A DNA stretch of 64,000 nt, taken from the NCBI RefSeq assembly GCF_000936425.1, contig NZ_AVFK01000002.1, forward strand, positions 372,001-436,000, read 5' to 3'. The stretch comes from Skermanella aerolata KACC 11604 (GTDB lineage: Bacteria > Pseudomonadota > Alphaproteobacteria > Azospirillales > Azospirillaceae). A program made the translations under genes and the position numbers. Below, one piece after another: positions 1-9,507 of the stretch; position 1 is the stretch's first letter, and every line of letters begins with the position of its first letter. The notes under the pieces are model-generated. The model was not told the DNA's origin. It searched no databases and saw only the letters and a program-made list of their open reading frames with translations.

Positions 1-248
1 AAATGGGGGCAGGGCGCAGCGTGTAAGCCTAACACCATATGCCGCAATGCGGTACGCCGCTGTCTATTCAAAATCGACCTTTGGCGAAATCGGCTAGCCT
101 TGCCGCCTCAGGCACGGCAAACTACCTGGGGCGACAGAATGTCGCAGACCAAGCGCATACAAGATTAAGTCCGGAGGCAGAACCGCCCGGCCGAAGGATC
201 GCGAACAACAAAAAGAACGAGGGCGCTTCTCTGGGGAGGACACCGTCT

Positions 249-542
249 ATGGGGATCGTCGTTCAACTGGGTCAGGACCAGGGCATTCCAGAACTGGCTG
301 AAAAGGTGGCGGGCGCCTGCCGCAATCGCCTGCTCGAACGGAAGGCCGTCGCCGTATCCTTCAACCACATCAGCGAACAACTGGGCACCGACCCGCGCCT
401 GATCCAAAAGGCCGTGACATGGCTGGAGGGGCAGGGGCGTATCGAAATCCGCTCGTTCCGACTACGCTCCCGCCCCCACGTGACTATCCCGGCAGTGTGC
501 CGAATCGACGACGTCAACCTTTGTCCTTCCGCCGAGGAGTAA
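249..542 (+). CDS. Hypothetical protein, possible winged-helix fold
   Basis: A 97-residue protein that I do not recognise. The ATG at 249 is preferred because a GGGGAGG ribosome site sits about 7 bases upstream; an open frame extends back to 39 but has no such site. The middle (AEKVAGACRNRLLERKAVAV) and the segment around HISEQLGTDPRLIQKAVTWL look like the helices of a winged-helix or MarR-like fold, and the next segment (EGQGRIEIRSFRLRSRPHV) looks like a beta wing, so nucleic-acid binding is possible. This is inferred from predicted secondary structure only. It converges with dgoA on the other strand. No membrane segment or signal peptide is visible. Confidence 0.55.
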   Translation: MGIVVQLGQDQGIPELAEKVAGACRNRLLERKAVAVSFNHISEQLGTDPRLIQKAVTWLEGQGRIEIRSFRLRSRPHVTIPAVCRIDDVNLCPSAEE

Positions 543-567
543 GCCCGCCGGAAAGTAAGCAAAGGCC

Positions 568-1218
568 TTATCGAGCCTTCAGCCTGCTCCAGGCCGTGAC
601 GAAGCGATTGGCCCGTTCAGCGACCTCCGCCACGGTCATCCCGGGCGTGTAAAGTGCCGATCCCAGCCCGAACCCGGCGACACCGGCGTCGTGGTAGTCC
701 GTCATGGTGTCCGGCGAGATGCCGCCCACCGGCAGCAGCCGGACATCCGGGGGAAGTACCGCCCGCATCGCCTTCACGATCTTCGGGCCGATCAGTTCGG
801 CGGGGAACAGCTTCAACGCGTCGGCCCCTGCCTTCAGCGCGGAGAAGGCTTCGGTCGGAGTCGTAATACCGGGCAGGCTGACCATGCCGCGCGCCTTGGC
901 GGCCCGGATGATCTCGGCATCGGCATGGGGCATCACGACCAGCTCTGCGCCCAGATCGGAAAGTCTCGATACCTGCTCCACCGTCATCACCGTCCCGGCC
1001 CCGACCAGCGCATCGGCCGGCAGCAGCTTGCGGATCGATGCGATGCTGTCGAACGGCTGGGGCGAGTTGAGCGGCACCTCGATCAGGCGAAAGCCGCGCT
1101 CGTACAGTGCCTGCGCCGTGTCTTCCGCTTCGGTAGGCGTCAGGCCGCGCAGGATCGCTACCAGCGGCAGGGTGGCGAAGGCGGTGTCGATCCGTGCGGC
1201 CAGGGGAGTGCCGGTCAT
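568..1218 (-). CDS. dgoA: 2-dehydro-3-deoxy-6-phosphogalactonate aldolase
   Basis: Class I aldolase of the KDPG/KDPGal family, 216 residues. It should cleave 2-keto-3-deoxy-6-phosphogalactonate into pyruvate and glyceraldehyde-3-phosphate in the cytoplasm, the last step of the De Ley-Doudoroff galactonate route. The family marks are present: VAILRG near residue 20, the general base E47 in IEVPLNSP, GAGTV near 73, and the Schiff-base lysine K136 in ALKLFPAE. The ATG at 1218 follows a GGAG site and overlaps the dgoK stop by four bases (ATGA), so the two are translationally coupled. KDPG specificity cannot be excluded by sequence alone, but the DgoK neighbour favours galactonate. Confidence 0.92.
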   Translation of the reverse strand: MTGTPLAARIDTAFATLPLVAILRGLTPTEAEDTAQALYERGFRLIEVPLNSPQPFDSIASIRKLLPADALVGAGTVMTVEQVSRLSDLGAELVVMPHADAEIIRAAKARGMVSLPGITTPTEAFSALKAGADALKLFPAELIGPKIVKAMRAVLPPDVRLLPVGGISPDTMTDYHDAGVAGFGLGSALYTPGMTVAEVAERANRFVTAWSRLKAR

Positions 1219-2204
1219 GGGATGGTCGCTCCTTCGGAGGAATTGGGCGTGACAAGTCCGGCCGAGACGGCGAACTGAAAGAGGCCGCGTGGGGCCGTGT
1301 TGTCGAGCTTGGCAGCCGGCCGGACGCCCAGCACAGCGAGAGCGCTGACATAGCGGTCGCATAGGGCGTCTTCGCCGATCAGGACAAGCGGTGTATCGGA
1401 GTCGAGGGTGTCCCGGACAAGGGCAAGACCCGAAACCAGTTCGTTCCCGATCAGCAGCCCCGACAGATAATCCTTCAGCGCGTCCGCCGGCAGCCGGCGT
1501 GTCAGGCCAAGCGTGCGGGCCGCGAAGATCTGATGCGCCAAGTCCCCGGTGGAGCCGTTGCGCGCGGCTTCGACCCCGGCGGTAAAGGCGGCCTCGCGCG
1601 TCTCGGCGCCGCTATCGGTACCCTTCGGCATCAGCCGGCCGAGAATCGAGTGCCTGGTCAGAACAGCGAACAGCTCGCCCGTCATATAGGTGGCGAAGCG
1701 GACGATCCTGCCGTCGCTGACCTGGACCCATTTGGAGTGGGTGCCGGGCAATGCCACGCAGGCGCGGGCTGAGAATTCCGGATTGTCCGCAAGCGCGCCG
1801 GCGATCTGGATCTCTTCGCCCCGCATCACGTCGGGCGTGTCGTCCGCCGGGTCGAAGATGACGCCGGGCGCAATCAGCAGGCGGACCCCGGCGGCGCTCT
1901 CCACGGTTACGGCACTTCCGGCCAGCGTCGCAGTATCGGCCGGGCAGCGGACATAGGGTGCTTCGGCCCAGCCCTGGGCGCTGCCGACCATGCCGCCGGC
2001 GACGACGGGCAGCTTCGGAGACCGGTTCAGCCACTCGCCGCATAACGCGCTGAATACCTGCTCGAACCCGGCGGCGCCCGGTACAGGCAGGTTCTGGATG
2101 CCGTGCCCGTTGGAGCGCCGTTCCAGTACCCGGCCTTTCCCATCCATCAGATAAGCCCGCAGGCTCGACGTTCCCCAATCGAGCGCTATCAAGGCGGCCG
2201 TCAT
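1215..2204 (-). CDS. dgoK: 2-dehydro-3-deoxygalactonokinase
   Basis: DgoK phosphorylates 2-keto-3-deoxygalactonate at C6 with ATP, supplying the aldolase encoded just downstream. The 329-residue length is normal for the family. The N-terminal phosphate-binding segment LDWGTSSLRAY (residues 7-17) and the internal ALPGTHSKWVQV and MTGELFAVL blocks are typical of DgoK in the actin-like ATPase superfamily. I chose the ATG at 2204 because it overlaps the upstream iclR stop as ATGA; an in-frame ATG at 2216 would lie inside iclR. It is the middle gene of iclR-dgoK-dgoA. The galactonate dehydratase and transporter are not in this window. Confidence 0.92.
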   Translation of the reverse strand: MTAALIALDWGTSSLRAYLMDGKGRVLERRSNGHGIQNLPVPGAAGFEQVFSALCGEWLNRSPKLPVVAGGMVGSAQGWAEAPYVRCPADTATLAGSAVTVESAAGVRLLIAPGVIFDPADDTPDVMRGEEIQIAGALADNPEFSARACVALPGTHSKWVQVSDGRIVRFATYMTGELFAVLTRHSILGRLMPKGTDSGAETREAAFTAGVEAARNGSTGDLAHQIFAARTLGLTRRLPADALKDYLSGLLIGNELVSGLALVRDTLDSDTPLVLIGEDALCDRYVSALAVLGVRPAAKLDNTAPRGLFQFAVSAGLVTPNSSEGATIP

Positions 2205-3025
2205 TCCGGCTTCCATCCCAGTTCCTTTGAAATCGCCTCGGCGGTGGCGCGGACGACCGGACCAAGTTCCGCCATGCGGTCATCCGGCATGTAGGGCACG
2301 GCACTAGCGACGCTGACCGCCGCCACCACCTGGTCGCGGACATCCCGCACGGGAGCGCCGACGCATCGGATGCCGATCTCGTTTTCCTCCAGGTCGAAAG
2401 ACCAGCCCCGATCGACATAGCTTGCCATCCGCCGCTCGAATTCCGGCCACGGGGCCAGAGGCGGACGGTCCTGTGAGGGACGGTCCGGCATCCCTACCTC
2501 GGAGTCGACCGCACGTTCGTAATACTGCCGCCACTTGTCGCGCGGCAGCCCAAGCAGCAGGCCCTTTCCAAGAGAGGTCGACGCCAGGGCCATCCGCCGG
2601 CCGACGCGCGACCTCATCTCCAGTCCGCGTGTGCCGGCGATCTTGTCCAGGTAGAACACATCGCCGTCTTCAAGGACGCCAAGATGGACCGTGTCGCCGG
2701 TGCGCATCGCCAACGCCTCGATATGCGGGCGGGCGAGTGCTATCAGCGGACGCTGCTCGAGCGCTTTCATGCCGAGTTGGATCAGCTTCGGGCCCAGCAG
2801 GTAGCCTTTGTAGGGAATGTGAAGCAGATATCTTTCGGCAACCAGGCTGTTGAGCATCCTGTGGGTCGTGCTTCTCGGTGTTCCCAGGCGGGATGCGATG
2901 CCCTTGACGTCGCCGATGCCGTCGGCCACGCATTCCAGCAACGCCAGCCCGCGGAGCAGTGTCTGCGTTCCGGTTCCCTGCTGTTTTTCAGGCCGTTCCA
3001 GAACTCCCGCTTGATCGCCCGCCAT
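2201..3025 (-). CDS. IclR-family transcriptional regulator
   Basis: A 274-residue DNA-binding regulator, first gene of the dgoK-dgoA operon and probably its sensor for a galactonate-pathway intermediate. The N-terminal winged helix spans about residues 20-80, with the recognition helix around RLGTPRSTTHRMLNSLV. The C-terminal IclR effector domain follows and contains the family-typical ALASTSLGKGLLLGL and the end block around ENEIGIRCVGAPVRD. The ATG at 3025 is preferred; a TTG 21 codons upstream would add residues that lie outside the domain. It is divergent from the PQQ dehydrogenase at 3217, so both may share an operator in the space between. The effector is inferred from context only. Confidence 0.88.
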   Translation of the reverse strand: MAGDQAGVLERPEKQQGTGTQTLLRGLALLECVADGIGDVKGIASRLGTPRSTTHRMLNSLVAERYLLHIPYKGYLLGPKLIQLGMKALEQRPLIALARPHIEALAMRTGDTVHLGVLEDGDVFYLDKIAGTRGLEMRSRVGRRMALASTSLGKGLLLGLPRDKWRQYYERAVDSEVGMPDRPSQDRPPLAPWPEFERRMASYVDRGWSFDLEENEIGIRCVGAPVRDVRDQVVAAVSVASAVPYMPDDRMAELGPVVRATAEAISKELGWKPE

Positions 3026-3216
3026 CGTTGCCGTTCCGTCGCCGCATTCCCGGATGTCGATCGTATGCACGGAGCGATGATGCGTCAAATAGGTTTCTTA
3101 ATGTCCAGATAGTGGGATAATCGGATTGAAGTTGAAGTTCGATGCCTGTTGCTCAACCCGCTTTGGCCCATAACTACAGTTTCCTGAAGAACGCAAAGTC
3201 CAGGAGACTACAACCG

Positions 3217-4374
3217 ATGCCCAACGTCTCTCCGGTTACCGCTGCCTTGGCTCTGGCGATGACTACGCTGGCCGCCTCCGGTCCAGCACTCGCCATGGAC
3301 AAGGTCATAAGTACCGAAAAGGTGGAAATCCATGTCACCACCTTCGCCGACGGCTTGACGGAACCCTGGGGAATGGCTGCCCTTCCCGATGGAGGCTTCC
3401 TGGTAACGGAGAAGGAGGGTGATCTTCGTCATGTCACGGCCGACGGCAAGTTGTCGGAACCGTTGACCGGCGTGCCCGAAGTGGACAACAGGGGGCAGGG
3501 CGGTCTGCTCGACGTGGCAGTAGATCCGCAGTTCCGGCAGAACCGGCTGGTATATATAAGCTATTCCGAACTGGGAGAGGGCGGCAACTCGACTGCCGTG
3601 GCGCGCGGGGCGCTCAGTGCGGACGGCAGCGCCCTCAACGATCTCAAGGTGATCTTCTCACAGAAGCCGAAGGTGCGGAGTACCAAGCATTACGGGTCCA
3701 GGCTGGTCTTCGACCGGGAGGGTCACCTGTTCATCGGCCTCGGCGAACGGTCGGAGGAACAGTTCCGCACCCAGGCGCAGGACCTCGACTCCCATCTCGG
3801 GAAAGTCGTCCGGATCTACCCGGACGGATCCGTGCCGGACGACAATCCCTTCGTGAACCGCCCCGGCGCCTTGCCGGAGATCTGGTCCTACGGCCACCGG
3901 AACATCCAGGGCGCGGCGCTGAACCCCGCGACGGGCGAGTTGTGGGTTAACGAGCACGGTCCTCGCGGCGGCGACGAGGTCAACCGGCCCCAGGCGGGCA
4001 AGAATTATGGCTGGCCCGTGGTCTCGAACGGCGTCAATTACGACGGCTCGCCCGTCGGCACCGGCAAGCAGCAAGCTGAGGGCATGGAAGACCCTCTTTA
4101 CCAATGGACGCCGGTGATCGGCGCGTCCGGCATGCTCTTCTACACGGGAGACGCATTCCCCGAGTGGAAGGGCAGCCTGCTCAATGGCGGACTGGTAGCG
4201 AAGGATGTCGTTCGCCTGGAACTGGACGGCTCCCGCGTCGAACACGAGGAGCGCTTGTTCGGTGGCCTTGGCGAGCGCATCCGGGCGGTCATACAAGGCA
4301 ACAAGGGCGATCTGTATCTGCTGACCGACGAATCGGACGGAGAAATCCTCCGCGTCGCGCCAGCGGAAGGCTGA
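3217..4374 (+). CDS. PQQ-dependent soluble aldose sugar dehydrogenase, periplasmic
   Basis: A 385-residue beta-propeller of the soluble glucose/sorbosone dehydrogenase family (Asd/YliI-like). It oxidises aldoses to lactones with PQQ in the periplasm. The ATG at 3217 has an AGGAG site upstream and opens a clear signal peptide that ends ASGPALA. Visible family motifs are TEPWGMAALPDG (near 48), GGLLDVAVDP (95-104), the probable catalytic histidine H158 in KHYGSRLVF, WSYGHRN (223-229) and NEHGPRGGDEVN (245-256). Calcium and PQQ ligands should lie in these blocks. It is divergent from the iclR-dgoKA operon, which suggests extracellular oxidation of galactose-type sugars feeding intracellular galactonate breakdown. 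The substrate itself is not proven. Confidence 0.88.
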   Translation: MPNVSPVTAALALAMTTLAASGPALAMDKVISTEKVEIHVTTFADGLTEPWGMAALPDGGFLVTEKEGDLRHVTADGKLSEPLTGVPEVDNRGQGGLLDVAVDPQFRQNRLVYISYSELGEGGNSTAVARGALSADGSALNDLKVIFSQKPKVRSTKHYGSRLVFDREGHLFIGLGERSEEQFRTQAQDLDSHLGKVVRIYPDGSVPDDNPFVNRPGALPEIWSYGHRNIQGAALNPATGELWVNEHGPRGGDEVNRPQAGKNYGWPVVSNGVNYDGSPVGTGKQQAEGMEDPLYQWTPVIGASGMLFYTGDAFPEWKGSLLNGGLVAKDVVRLELDGSRVEHEERLFGGLGERIRAVIQGNKGDLYLLTDESDGEILRVAPAEG

Positions 4375-4420
4375 GGCGACGCAGCAGATTCCACGAACTG
4401 CAAACTCCCGGAACTGCGGT

Positions 4421-4440
4421 CCGGCGGCCTCGACCGCCGG
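4421..4440. terminator. Hairpin between convergent genes
   Basis: CCGGCGG (4421-4427) pairs with CCGCCGG (4434-4440) in the short gap between the PQQ dehydrogenase and the aerotaxis receptor, which converge here. There is no U-tract on either side, so intrinsic termination is uncertain. Confidence 0.35.
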
Positions 4441-5799
4441 TCAGCTTGCCTTGATGGATTTGAGGAAGGTATCGACCTCGTTCTGAAGGGCGACCGACTG
4501 GCTGTTCAGATTGCCGGCGGCCTGCTGAACGTGGACCAGGGCATGGCCGGTTTCGGTGGAAGCCGCCGTTACACCCGAGATGTTGAGAGCGACCTCGCGG
4601 GTGCCGGCGGCGGCCTGATCCACGTTGCGGGCGATTTCCCGGGTTGCCGCCGCCTGTTCTTCCACGGCGGCCGCGATCAGGGTGCAGATCTCGTTCATGT
4701 CGGACACGCCGGACAGCACGCTCTTGATCGCACCGATCGCGCCGTCGGTCACCGTCTGCATCTCCGTCACCTGACCCTTGATGTCGCCCGTAGCACGAGC
4801 GGTTTGGGTGGCGAGTTGCTTGACCTCGTTGGCGACGACCGCAAAGCCCTTGCCCGCTTCGCCGGCCCGGGCGGCTTCGATCGTCGCGTTCAGCGCCAGC
4901 AGGTTCGTCTGATTGGCGATGTCGTTGATCAGGCCGACCACGGTACCGATATTGTTCGCGGCACTTGCCAGAGCCGCCAGCAACTCGTTGGTCCTGGCTC
5001 CGTCCGCCACCGCGCGGTTCGACAGGTCCGACGACCGGGTGACCTGGACGGTGATTTCGCGGATAGACGTGGAAAGCTCCTCCGCCGCGGACGCGACGGT
5101 CTGGACGTTCTGACTTGCTTGCTCGGCGGCGGCGGCAACCGCAATCGCCTGCCGGTTGGTCTCTTCGGCCGAGGCGGACATGGTATCGGCGGTTATCGAG
5201 AGTTCGTCCGCCTTGCCGTTGACATTCTGGACGATGCCGAGCACCGATCCGCTGAAATCGGCGGCAAGCTGGTCCATTTTCCGGTCAAGCGTCGCCTTGT
5301 TCTCTTCAAGGTAGACGCTGATCGCCAGGTCCATGTCGAGCATGACCGCCTGGTTGATGGCCCTGAGAAGGGACGCCAGTTTCTGCCGGGCGGCTTCCGG
5401 GTGCAGCATGCTTCGATGTTGGCGGGTCGCCGCATCCAGCAGAATGCTGAGGGTAAAGGTATAACCGCCGATATACCATCGCGGTTCAAGGCCGATGCGG
5501 CTATGTGTCAGTCCGACCTTCTTCACCGAGGCGAAGTAGTCCGCATCGAAACGTCCGGAGAAGAGCTTCATCCAGTGATCGAACTGGGCTGACTTGGCGT
5601 GGCTTACCCGGCTGTCGCTGGAAAAGAACTTCATCATCTCAGGGTGTTTCCTGAGGTGAGAATAAAAGGCGTCGAGGATCGACGGCAGCAATTCCTTGAG
5701 CGCAGGCACGAATTCGCCAAGGGCCTTGCGCGTCTCGTCATCGATCATCAGGAAGTTCAACCGCTGCATTTCGTCATGGTTCATGCCGACCGCTGACAT
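4441..5799 (-). CDS. Globin-coupled methyl-accepting chemotaxis protein (HemAT-like aerotaxis transducer)
   Basis: A 452-residue soluble oxygen sensor for chemotaxis. Residues 1 to about 165 form a protoglobin domain; the histidine in [19 protein letters not shown] is the expected proximal haem ligand. A linker leads to an MCP signalling domain whose hairpin tip carries the CheA/CheW-binding block around [19 protein letters not shown]. No transmembrane segment is present, as in HemAT. I chose the ATG at 5799 because AAGGA lies 7 bases upstream; an ATG three codons earlier touches that site. Che genes are not nearby, so it would work with a cluster elsewhere. It is preceded by an AT-richer leader of about 440 bp. 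Confidence 0.92.
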   Translation of the reverse strand: MSAVGMNHDEMQRLNFLMIDDETRKALGEFVPALKELLPSILDAFYSHLRKHPEMMKFFSSDSRVSHAKSAQFDHWMKLFSGRFDADYFASVKKVGLTHSRIGLEPRWYIGGYTFTLSILLDAATRQHRSMLHPEAARQKLASLLRAINQAVMLDMDLAISVYLEENKATLDRKMDQLAADFSGSVLGIVQNVNGKADELSITADTMSASAEETNRQAIAVAAAAEQASQNVQTVASAAEELSTSIREITVQVTRSSDLSNRAVADGARTNELLAALASAANNIGTVVGLINDIANQTNLLALNATIEAARAGEAGKGFAVVANEVKQLATQTARATGDIKGQVTEMQTVTDGAIGAIKSVLSGVSDMNEICTLIAAAVEEQAAATREIARNVDQAAAGTREVALNISGVTAASTETGHALVHVQQAAGNLNSQSVALQNEVDTFLKSIKAS

Positions 5800-6240
5800 C
5801 AAACACATCCTTAAGTTAGCTCGCCGATATTCACGAGGCTCTTCTCGATTGGGTTAGTGTCCCTACTTTTCGAAGGGAAATTTGCTCCAATGAGATAGAA
5901 ATATCTATAAAACTTTTTGGATATTGCAATGCTGGACCTATCCAGTTCGATACAGATCACTAAAGGCCGAAAGATGCATTGTCCGACCAAAGCAATGAAC
6001 ATGATGGACCTTTGAAGTTTCATGTCGTTGTTTTGAACTTTACGGACCTGACGGTGCCCGCCCTTCTTCTCGATCAAGGGCCCTTCGTCTCGTTCAAGGC
6101 ATGGAACCTTGAACGTTGGAACAAGAAACCCCCTGCAGGCCTCAAATCTCTCCCAGTTCGGATGAACTCAACGTCGCTAGTTGACCTTGTGGCGTGGCTG
6201 CACGCATGTTCGCCGCTGAATGAAGTTCTGGAGCCGCCGA
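5800..6240. other. Divergent intergenic region, AT-richer
   Basis: About 440 bases between the divergent globin receptor and the helicase gene. It is lower in GC than its flanks and should hold both promoters. Short frames here lack ribosome sites and homology. No Fnr box, riboswitch or strong hairpin was seen. Confidence 0.5.
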
Positions 6241-8469
6241 ATGGCCGACCACCCGGAAGCGCCTGCGGCGCCTGCCGAAGCCGATCCCGATCTGATCCAC
6301 GAAATCGCACGCCATCATCCCGATTGCCTGACCCTTGCGGACGCCGGTCTTGCCCGCATTGAACGAGCGGAGCAGGTCGGGCTGGCTCCGCTGGGGCTGC
6401 CTCTGCCCCGGGGCAAGCGAGACCTGCTGGTGCCCGCGGCACGGCGTGAAGCCATCGTCCGGGAGATACTGGGGCAACTCGACCGGCAACTGCGGCGGAA
6501 CGGCTTGCTGGAGACGGCAAGACGCGTGCTCGACGGTGCGCATATCTCGCTTCATCCCGGCGATGCACGGGATCGGGTCAAGCTGGTCATGACGGACGAG
6601 ATGCCGTGGACAGGGATGACGCAGCCGATCCGCTTCGCGGTCTCCCGTACGATCGACGTCGACGAATTGAGCGGCCTGCACGAGGCCGACCTGCACAGGT
6701 TCCTGAACGCCGACGCCGCCCTGATCGAACGCCTGCACGAGGATGCCGGCCGTCTCGCCGAAAGGCTCTGGATCTATACCGAAGAGGCGGGGACACCCGA
6801 CGACGGCTGGACCTTCGGCAGTCTATGCGACCGTCTGGTTCGGGCGGGGCGCAATCATCAGGACGCCGACGAGATCCTGCGCCGCTGGGACCGGGAATAC
6901 GATATCTGGCGACGCGGCCGGGCTGAAGCGCGCGGGCGCGCCTTTGTGGACCGCCACTTCGATTTCTCCCGCTTCGAACGTCTGTTCCCGGTGGCGCGCG
7001 GCATGGCCCGCCGCTTGGTCCTGGTGGTGGGACCGACCAACTCCGGAAAGACCCATCGGGCACTGGAGGCTCTCAGGGAGGCACGCTCGGGCCTCTATCT
7101 GGCGCCGCTGCGCCTGCTCGCCCTTGAGGTCGCCGATCGCTTGAACCGGGATGGGACGCCGACGACGCTGCTGACCGGCGAGGAGGAGGCGAGAGTGCCG
7201 GATGCCCGGCACCTCTCATCGACCATCGAGATGCTCGATCCGGACCGGCCGGTCGATGTCGCCGTGATCGACGAGATACAGATGCTGGCGGACCCCGACC
7301 GGGGCTGGGCCTGGACATCGGCCTTGATGGGGGTGCCTGCCGGCACCGTGTACCTCCTGGGTGCGCCCGAGGCCCGATCCCTGGTCGAAAGGGTGGCGGC
7401 GCATCTGGGCGAGCCGCTGGAGATCGTCGAGCTTGAGCGCAAGACGCCTCTCCGGATGATCGAGCGTAGGCTTGAGTGGGACGATGTCGAGCGAGGCGAT
7501 GCGCTGATCGCGTTTTCCCGCCGCGATGTCCATCTGATCCGCGACGCCGTCCAGTCCCGCGATCTGACGGCGGCCCTGCTTTACGGAGCCTTGGCGCCGG
7601 AGGTCAGGCGACGGGAAGCGGAGCGGTTCCTGTCGGGGGAGGTTGACGTCGTCGTGGCGACCGATGCCATCGGCATGGGACTGAACCTGCCGGTCCGGCG
7701 TGTCCTGTTCACGGCGCTGGAAAAATTCGACGGCACTGCTGTTCGGCCGCTTTCCGCGGGAGAAGTTCGCCAGATCGCGGGACGCGCCGGACGCTTCGGC
7801 CAGTTCGAGACGGGTGAGTTCGGTGTGGTCGCCCGCAATACGCCGCAGGCTTTGCGCACCCTTCTGGGGCGCCCCGATCCACGCCTGGGGCCGAAGACGG
7901 CCCTTACCGTCCGGCCGACTCGTGGCATGCTGGCGCGCCTTGCGGATTACAGCGGCACGTCGGAACTGGCCCTCCTGCTCGATTGGTTCTCGGCGGCGAA
8001 AACCGATGGTTCGCCCTATGCCGTGTCCGAACTGGCACCATTGCGGCGGCATGCGGCGTTGCTGGACGAGCGTTCTCTGATTTTCGCGGACAAGCTGAAC
8101 CTGCTGTTCATTCCGGCCGACCTGGAGAAGGAAGCGGAGGCCCGGCTGTTCACGACGATCGTACAGGCGGTCGAACGTCGTGAGGCGATGGCTGTCGGGC
8201 ATGTCGTTCCGGCTCGGACCGAGGGGCTGGACGATCAGGCGCTGGAGGACCTTTCGCGTGCCTGCGATCTCTATTATTGGGCATCGCGCCGTTTTCCGGA
8301 CCTTTTTCCGGATCGCGCCATCGTTGCACAGCGCAGGGCCGCCCTTTCCTCCCGCCTTGGCGAGCTTCTGGCGTCCCGGGCACGCCGCCAGCGCGATCCA
8401 GGTCACGGGCGGCCGAAGCAAGGCTTTCGCGGTGCGCCGCGCAAGCGTTTTGGACCGAAGCGGCGCTGA
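6241..8469 (+). CDS. Suv3-like ATP-dependent RNA helicase
   Basis: A 742-residue DExH helicase of the Suv3 branch, the bacterial relatives of the mitochondrial degradosome helicase. It should unwind structured RNA for degradation. Helicase motifs: Walker A GPTNSGKT (near 263), DEIQ box in VIDEIQML (near 342), ATDAIGMGLNLP (near 473) and QIAGRAGRFG (near 510), followed by the Suv3 C-terminal region and a basic tail ending FGPKRR. The N-terminal 250 residues look alpha-helical and lineage-specific. The ATG at 6241 has GGAG 9 bases upstream; the earlier in-frame ATG at 6220 has none. Partner exonucleases are not adjacent, although rnr lies elsewhere in the window. Confidence 0.9.
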   Translation: MADHPEAPAAPAEADPDLIHEIARHHPDCLTLADAGLARIERAEQVGLAPLGLPLPRGKRDLLVPAARREAIVREILGQLDRQLRRNGLLETARRVLDGAHISLHPGDARDRVKLVMTDEMPWTGMTQPIRFAVSRTIDVDELSGLHEADLHRFLNADAALIERLHEDAGRLAERLWIYTEEAGTPDDGWTFGSLCDRLVRAGRNHQDADEILRRWDREYDIWRRGRAEARGRAFVDRHFDFSRFERLFPVARGMARRLVLVVGPTNSGKTHRALEALREARSGLYLAPLRLLALEVADRLNRDGTPTTLLTGEEEARVPDARHLSSTIEMLDPDRPVDVAVIDEIQMLADPDRGWAWTSALMGVPAGTVYLLGAPEARSLVERVAAHLGEPLEIVELERKTPLRMIERRLEWDDVERGDALIAFSRRDVHLIRDAVQSRDLTAALLYGALAPEVRRREAERFLSGEVDVVVATDAIGMGLNLPVRRVLFTALEKFDGTAVRPLSAGEVRQIAGRAGRFGQFETGEFGVVARNTPQALRTLLGRPDPRLGPKTALTVRPTRGMLARLADYSGTSELALLLDWFSAAKTDGSPYAVSELAPLRRHAALLDERSLIFADKLNLLFIPADLEKEAEARLFTTIVQAVERREAMAVGHVVPARTEGLDDQALEDLSRACDLYYWASRRFPDLFPDRAIVAQRRAALSSRLGELLASRARRQRDPGHGRPKQGFRGAPRKRFGPKRR

Positions 8470-9145
8470 GGAACGATGCCGCCGGGCTGCGTGACCGGTC
8501 CTCGCCGGCTCTTCGGAGGAACCTTCATGTTCGTAATATACGGGGGAGAGCCCGGCCAAGGCCTGTCCAGGTCGTTCGGATAAGCATCTGCACCAACCAT
8601 GCTTAGATGGCTGGCTGTTTTGTAGTCAGTGATGTGGCTGGAAGGCTCGGATGCAACTACTCTGGGATCACGAAAGTATTGCTGGGAGTGTTGTGTCTAT
8701 GGCACACGAATACTGATTTTGCACTGCTAAACTTCCACCTGAAACTAGAAAGTTTTGCTTGACAGCATCATGCGCTGAGCGTGCCTAAAAAATGTGCATT
8801 GGGTTCAAGTGGTAGGGTTTGGCTGGACGAGCGCACCTCGATCCACAGAGTTATCCCCAGATTCTGGGGATGAAAAAAGCCTGAATGGAAGGCAGTTGAT
8901 TGATCGACGAAGTCCCCTGTCACATCCGACCTTCGACTTATGACTATTGTCTGAGAACGTGGGCTGTCTAACTCGGGATGGCGCGGGAGGTGGCAGGGCG
9001 TTTGGCTTGCCGGCGATGGTCAGGATCCAGCCGTCACAGGCATGGATTTTGCCGGCATCAGCAGCAAATAATTCGGGTAAATTAGCCTAATTTGCGAGAT
9101 CAGGACATAAGTCCGATGCTGGGTGTCCGAGCTGGAAACTGGCGG
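8470..9145. other. Gene-poor stretch with a perfect palindrome
   Basis: About 675 bases with no convincing gene. An 18-codon frame at 8527 follows GGAGGA but cannot be supported further. A perfect 19-bp palindrome, ATCCCCAGATTCTGGGGAT, lies at 8853-8871, next to DnaA-box-like words (ATCCACAG, TTATCCCCA). AAATTAG-C-CTAATTT at 9080-9094 is another short inverted repeat. No terminator is obvious after the helicase gene. Confidence 0.45.
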
Positions 9146-9337
9146 CTATTCGTACCGGCTCAGGCAGCCGTGATGACGGCTCAGTGCTCCCTTTACGCTT
9201 TGCCAGATCTCCCGGCCCTCGCGGTCGCCATTCGCATCGGCATCTTCCGCGCGCGCCTCGGCCTGACTGACGGCTTGACGACCGTAGCGGCCGATAAGCA
9301 GGTTCGCGACAGCCCAATGCTCGTGTTCCACCACCAT
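9146..9337 (-). CDS. Small conserved-looking protein, probable DUF6961-type
   Basis: A 63-residue protein starting MVVEHEHWAVANLLIGRYG. The ATG at 9337 has AGGAG 5 bases upstream, better than the upstream in-frame start at 9373. The pattern of an aromatic EHEHWA start, then a glutamine/alanine-rich helix (AVSQAEARAEDADANGD) and an EIWQSVKGAL helix, matches a group of short alphaproteobacterial proteins of unknown function that I recall as DUF6961-like. No membrane segment. The family name is from memory and not checked. No operon partner is visible. Confidence 0.6.
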   Translation of the reverse strand: MVVEHEHWAVANLLIGRYGRQAVSQAEARAEDADANGDREGREIWQSVKGALSRHHGCLSRYE

Positions 9338-9507
9338 GCCATCTCCTATTGCCGTGTAACCCGGCTTATCCATGACTTCCGCAGTGCTACTCCTTTAAAA
9401 CAGTCTGGCTGCATCAACTATTCCGCAGGTCGGTGGTTTTTTTCTCGTACGCGGATACCGATCTGACAGCGGTTCACCGTCACGGTGCATGATGGAACCT
9501 GGAATAG

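Noticed and set aside
7216-8559. 447-codon open frame opposite the helicase
   Set aside because: Shadow of the Suv3-like gene.
8527-8583. 18-codon frame after GGAGGA
   Set aside because: Too short and without other support; could be chance.
9092-9466. 124-codon plus-strand frame
   Set aside because: The minus-strand 63-residue gene has an AGGAG site and family-like pattern; this frame has neither.
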